A DNA stretch of 6,100 nt from CAVPEW01 sp050247895 (lineage in GTDB: Bacteria > Actinomycetota > Acidimicrobiia > Acidimicrobiales > VFJN01). The notes under the pieces were generated by a model. The model saw only the letters and a list, made by a program, of their open reading frames with translations. It did no database searches and was not told the DNA's origin. A program made the position numbers and the translations under genes. Each line of letters starts with the position of its first letter. Within the stretch, counting starts at the first letter, position 1. The stretch spans positions 1 to 6,100 of the forward strand of contig JBFWTJ010000233.1 of the NCBI GenBank assembly GCA_050247895.1. The letters are read 5' to 3'. Of this stretch, positions 4,159-6,100 are shown piece by piece.

Positions 4159-5768
4159 GCACGCTCGTCGTCCCGGAGCTGGACGAGGAGCCCTGGCCCA
4201 CCCTCGGACCTCAGGTCGTCGACTTCATCGAGGCACACGGCGTCTACGGCCCCGGCGAACTCGCTGGGGCGCCCTACGTCGTCACTCCCGACTTCGAGGC
4301 CTTCCTTTACCGGGCCTATGAGGTCTACCCCCAGGGGCATCGCAACGCCGGCCGCCGTCGGTTCAAGCGCTGCTACCTCGAGGAGCGCAAGGGCACAGCA
4401 AAGACCGAGAAGGCGATGCTCGTCGCCCTCGCCGAGGCCCACCCCGACGGCCCGGTCCGCTGCGACGGCTTCGACGCCGGAGGCGAACCGGTCGGCATCG
4501 GCCTGCGCTTCCCGTACGTCCCCCTCCTGAGCTACACCGTCGAGCAGACCGAGGACCTCGGCTTCAACGTCCTCAGGTACATCATCGAGAACTCCGACCT
4601 CGCCGACGACTTCGACACCGGCCTCGAGCGCATCCTCGTGCTCGACCGCAAGGCGCGCAGTCGGGAAGCCGGAAAGCTCACCGCCCTCGCCGGCTCGCCG
4701 AACTCTCGGGACGGCGCCCGGACCACTTTCCAGCACTTCGACGAGCCGCACCGCATGACCCTCACCCGGCTTCAGCGGGCCCACTCGACGATGGTGGAGA
4801 ACACCTACAAGCGGGTCGGCGCCGACGCCTGGACGCTCTACACCTCCACTGCTGGCGACCCCAACGAAGAGTCCGTGGCCCGGGACATGCGCCAGTACGC
4901 CGAGCTCGTCATCAAGGGCGAAGTCGACGACCCCCGACTCTTCTTCTTCAGCCGCTCGGCGCCGCTCGAGATGCCGATGGAGACGCCCGAGGAGGTCCGG
5001 GCCTTTCTCCTCGAGGCGTCCGGGCCCAACGCCTCCTGGTCCGGCGACATCGACGCCCTGGTGTCCCGCTGGTTCGAGCCGAAGACCGACCGTGCCTACT
5101 ACCGGAGGGTGTGGGGCAACCAGTGGGTCCCCGGCGGCGACAAGGCCTTCGACGCAGACGCATGGAGGGCCTGCGCCTGGCCCGAAGAGGTCCCCGACGG
5201 CACTCTGATCGTCGCCTTCTTCGACGGGTCCCGCTGGGACGACCACAGCGCCCTGGTCGGCACCGTCGTCGAGACCGGCTACCAGTTCGTCATCGGGCAC
5301 TGGGAGCCCGGTGACGACGGGATCAGCGAGGGCGACGTCGACAGGGCCATCGACTCGATGTTCGACCGATGGGACGTGTGGCGGCTCTACTGCGACCCGC
5401 CTCACTGGGAGGACGCCATCGACCGCTGGCGCGGCCGGCACGGGGCCCGTCAGGTCATCGACTACTTCACCAACCGCCCCCGCCCGATGGCCCAGGCCTG
5501 CCGGCTCTACCGGGCGGCGATCCTCGACGGTTCCGTCAGCAACGACGGCAACGAGGCGATGGCAGTGCACATCGGGAACGCCTACAAGCGGGCCGAGGTG
5601 TACGTCGACGAAGAGTCTGGCGAGCCGCTCTGGACGATCCGCAAGGAACGGCCCGACTCGCCCAACAAGATCGACCTCGCGGTCTGCGGGGTGGGGTCAT
5701 GGGAGGCGCGAGGCGACGCCATCGCCGCCGGTGCGAAGCCCCGATCGAAGGGGGCCTGGTTCGTCTGA
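4155..5768 (+). CDS. terL: terminase large subunit (ATPase and nuclease)
   Basis: This 537-residue packaging motor starts at GTG 4155, overlapping the small-subunit stop, with no clear Shine-Dalgarno, so translation is probably coupled. The N-terminal ATPase shows a deviant Walker A, EERKGTAKTE (76-85, lysine K83); Walker B FQHFDE (192-197, D196/E197); and coupling motif YTSTAGDP (229-236). The C-terminal RNase H-like nuclease shows the three expected acidic residues: D357 in AFFDGSRWDD, D414 in LYCDPPHW, and D507 in NKIDLAV. Length and motif order are normal for siphovirus large terminases. It cuts concatemers and pumps DNA into the prohead through the portal encoded next. All key residues are present, so it should be active. 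A long open frame on the opposite strand is a codon shadow. Confidence 0.95.
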   Translation: MSTLVVPELDEEPWPTLGPQVVDFIEAHGVYGPGELAGAPYVVTPDFEAFLYRAYEVYPQGHRNAGRRRFKRCYLEERKGTAKTEKAMLVALAEAHPDGPVRCDGFDAGGEPVGIGLRFPYVPLLSYTVEQTEDLGFNVLRYIIENSDLADDFDTGLERILVLDRKARSREAGKLTALAGSPNSRDGARTTFQHFDEPHRMTLTRLQRAHSTMVENTYKRVGADAWTLYTSTAGDPNEESVARDMRQYAELVIKGEVDDPRLFFFSRSAPLEMPMETPEEVRAFLLEASGPNASWSGDIDALVSRWFEPKTDRAYYRRVWGNQWVPGGDKAFDADAWRACAWPEEVPDGTLIVAFFDGSRWDDHSALVGTVVETGYQFVIGHWEPGDDGISEGDVDRAIDSMFDRWDVWRLYCDPPHWEDAIDRWRGRHGARQVIDYFTNRPRPMAQACRLYRAAILDGSVSNDGNEAMAVHIGNAYKRAEVYVDEESGEPLWTIRKERPDSPNKIDLAVCGVGSWEARGDAIAAGAKPRSKGAWFV

Positions 5769-5780
5769 GGAGGTGACCCG

Positions 5781-6100
5781 TTGGCCGAGATCCCCGGGTC
5801 CCCGCCCTGGTGGCTGGAGATGCTCTCCGACGCCCTCGACGCGCGAGCGCAGAAGGTGCGAGAGGCCGAGAACTGGTACTCCGGCGACCACCCCATCCCC
5901 GACCCGCCCCCGAACACCCTTGCCCACTACGACCACGAGACGCGCGTGGCGTTCGACCGCCTGGCCCGGCTCGGGATCACGAACTTCGTCGGCCCCGTCG
6001 TCGACGTCCCCGCTTCGAAGCTGCGGGTCGAGGGGTTCCGCTTCGGCGACGGAACGCCGGCGGGCGACGCCGAGGCCTGGACGATCTGGCAGCGCAACCA
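5781..6100 (+). CDS. portal protein (SPP1 gp6-like), 5' part, cut by window end
   Basis: Start TTG 5781 has a near-perfect AGGAGGT ribosome-binding site at 5768-5774, 6 bases upstream and overlapping the large-terminase stop. The 106 visible residues begin MAEIPGSPPWWLEMLSDALD and continue with ENWYSGDHPIPDPPPN (about 32-47), HETRVAFDRLARLGITNFV, then VVDVPASKLRVEGFRFGD and WTIWQRN at the window edge. This N-terminal pattern, with the WYxGDHP and VVDxxAxKLRVEGF segments, is that of SPP1 gp6-like portals of actinophages. The portal is a dodecameric ring at the capsid vertex and the docking point for the terminase. Neither the stop nor the C-terminal crown region is in view. Confidence 0.9.
   Translation, partial: MAEIPGSPPWWLEMLSDALDARAQKVREAENWYSGDHPIPDPPPNTLAHYDHETRVAFDRLARLGITNFVGPVVDVPASKLRVEGFRFGDGTPAGDAEAWTIWQRN

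Noticed and set aside
3846..5570. Long minus-strand open frame (574 codons) opposite the terminase genes
   Set aside because: It is the antisense of terS and terL, which have full family motifs. The product is a Val/Gly/Asp/Leu-rich string with no domain, as expected for a codon shadow in GC-rich DNA.

Overview
The window looks like the packaging end of a temperate tailed phage (or prophage) of a high-GC bacterium, most likely an actinobacterium. The support is: very high GC by eye, with GC-rich third codon positions; GTG and TTG starts; densely overlapping small genes; and an HNH endonuclease, terminase small subunit, terminase large subunit and portal in the order usual for HK97-like siphoviruses. 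No integrase, repressor or host gene is visible, so lysogeny is inferred, not shown.

Layout. (1) Bases 1-2073, plus strand: a compact run of small accessory genes of unknown function, chained by stop/start overlaps (ATGCCTGA, GTGA, GTGA, ATGA), hence probably one translationally coupled operon. Three of the products carry Cys/His groups that look zinc-binding. (2) Bases 2074-2892, minus strand: a toxin-first toxin-antitoxin pair, a RelE/HigB (Gp49-like) toxin followed by a HigA-type XRE antitoxin. The toxin has its own strong promoter, placed so that the mRNA would start at the toxin ATG. The last plus-strand gene of block 1 runs without an in-frame stop into the antisense of this pair. (3) Bases 2893-3058: a regulatory gap between the toxin promoter and a possible plus-strand promoter, holding two inverted repeats. 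(4) Bases 3059-3134: a CAT-anticodon tRNA with initiator-like features and an encoded CCA. (5) Bases 3134-3478: an HNH endonuclease whose ATG uses the last A of the tRNA CCA. (6) Bases 3479-3627: a C-rich, palindrome-rich gap that is the best candidate for a cos/packaging site. (7) Bases 3628-6100: terminase small subunit, terminase large subunit (GTGA overlap) and the start of an SPP1 gp6-like portal, cut by the window edge.

How the parts work together: HNH, small and large terminase form the DNA-packaging machine that recognises and cuts phage DNA and loads it through the portal. The toxin-antitoxin pair is a self-contained stability or defence cassette between the small-gene operon and the packaging genes. 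No wholly new system is evident. The most unusual points are the initiator-like tRNA fused to the HNH start codon, the layered regulatory elements of the toxin-antitoxin pair, and the gene that collides with it.
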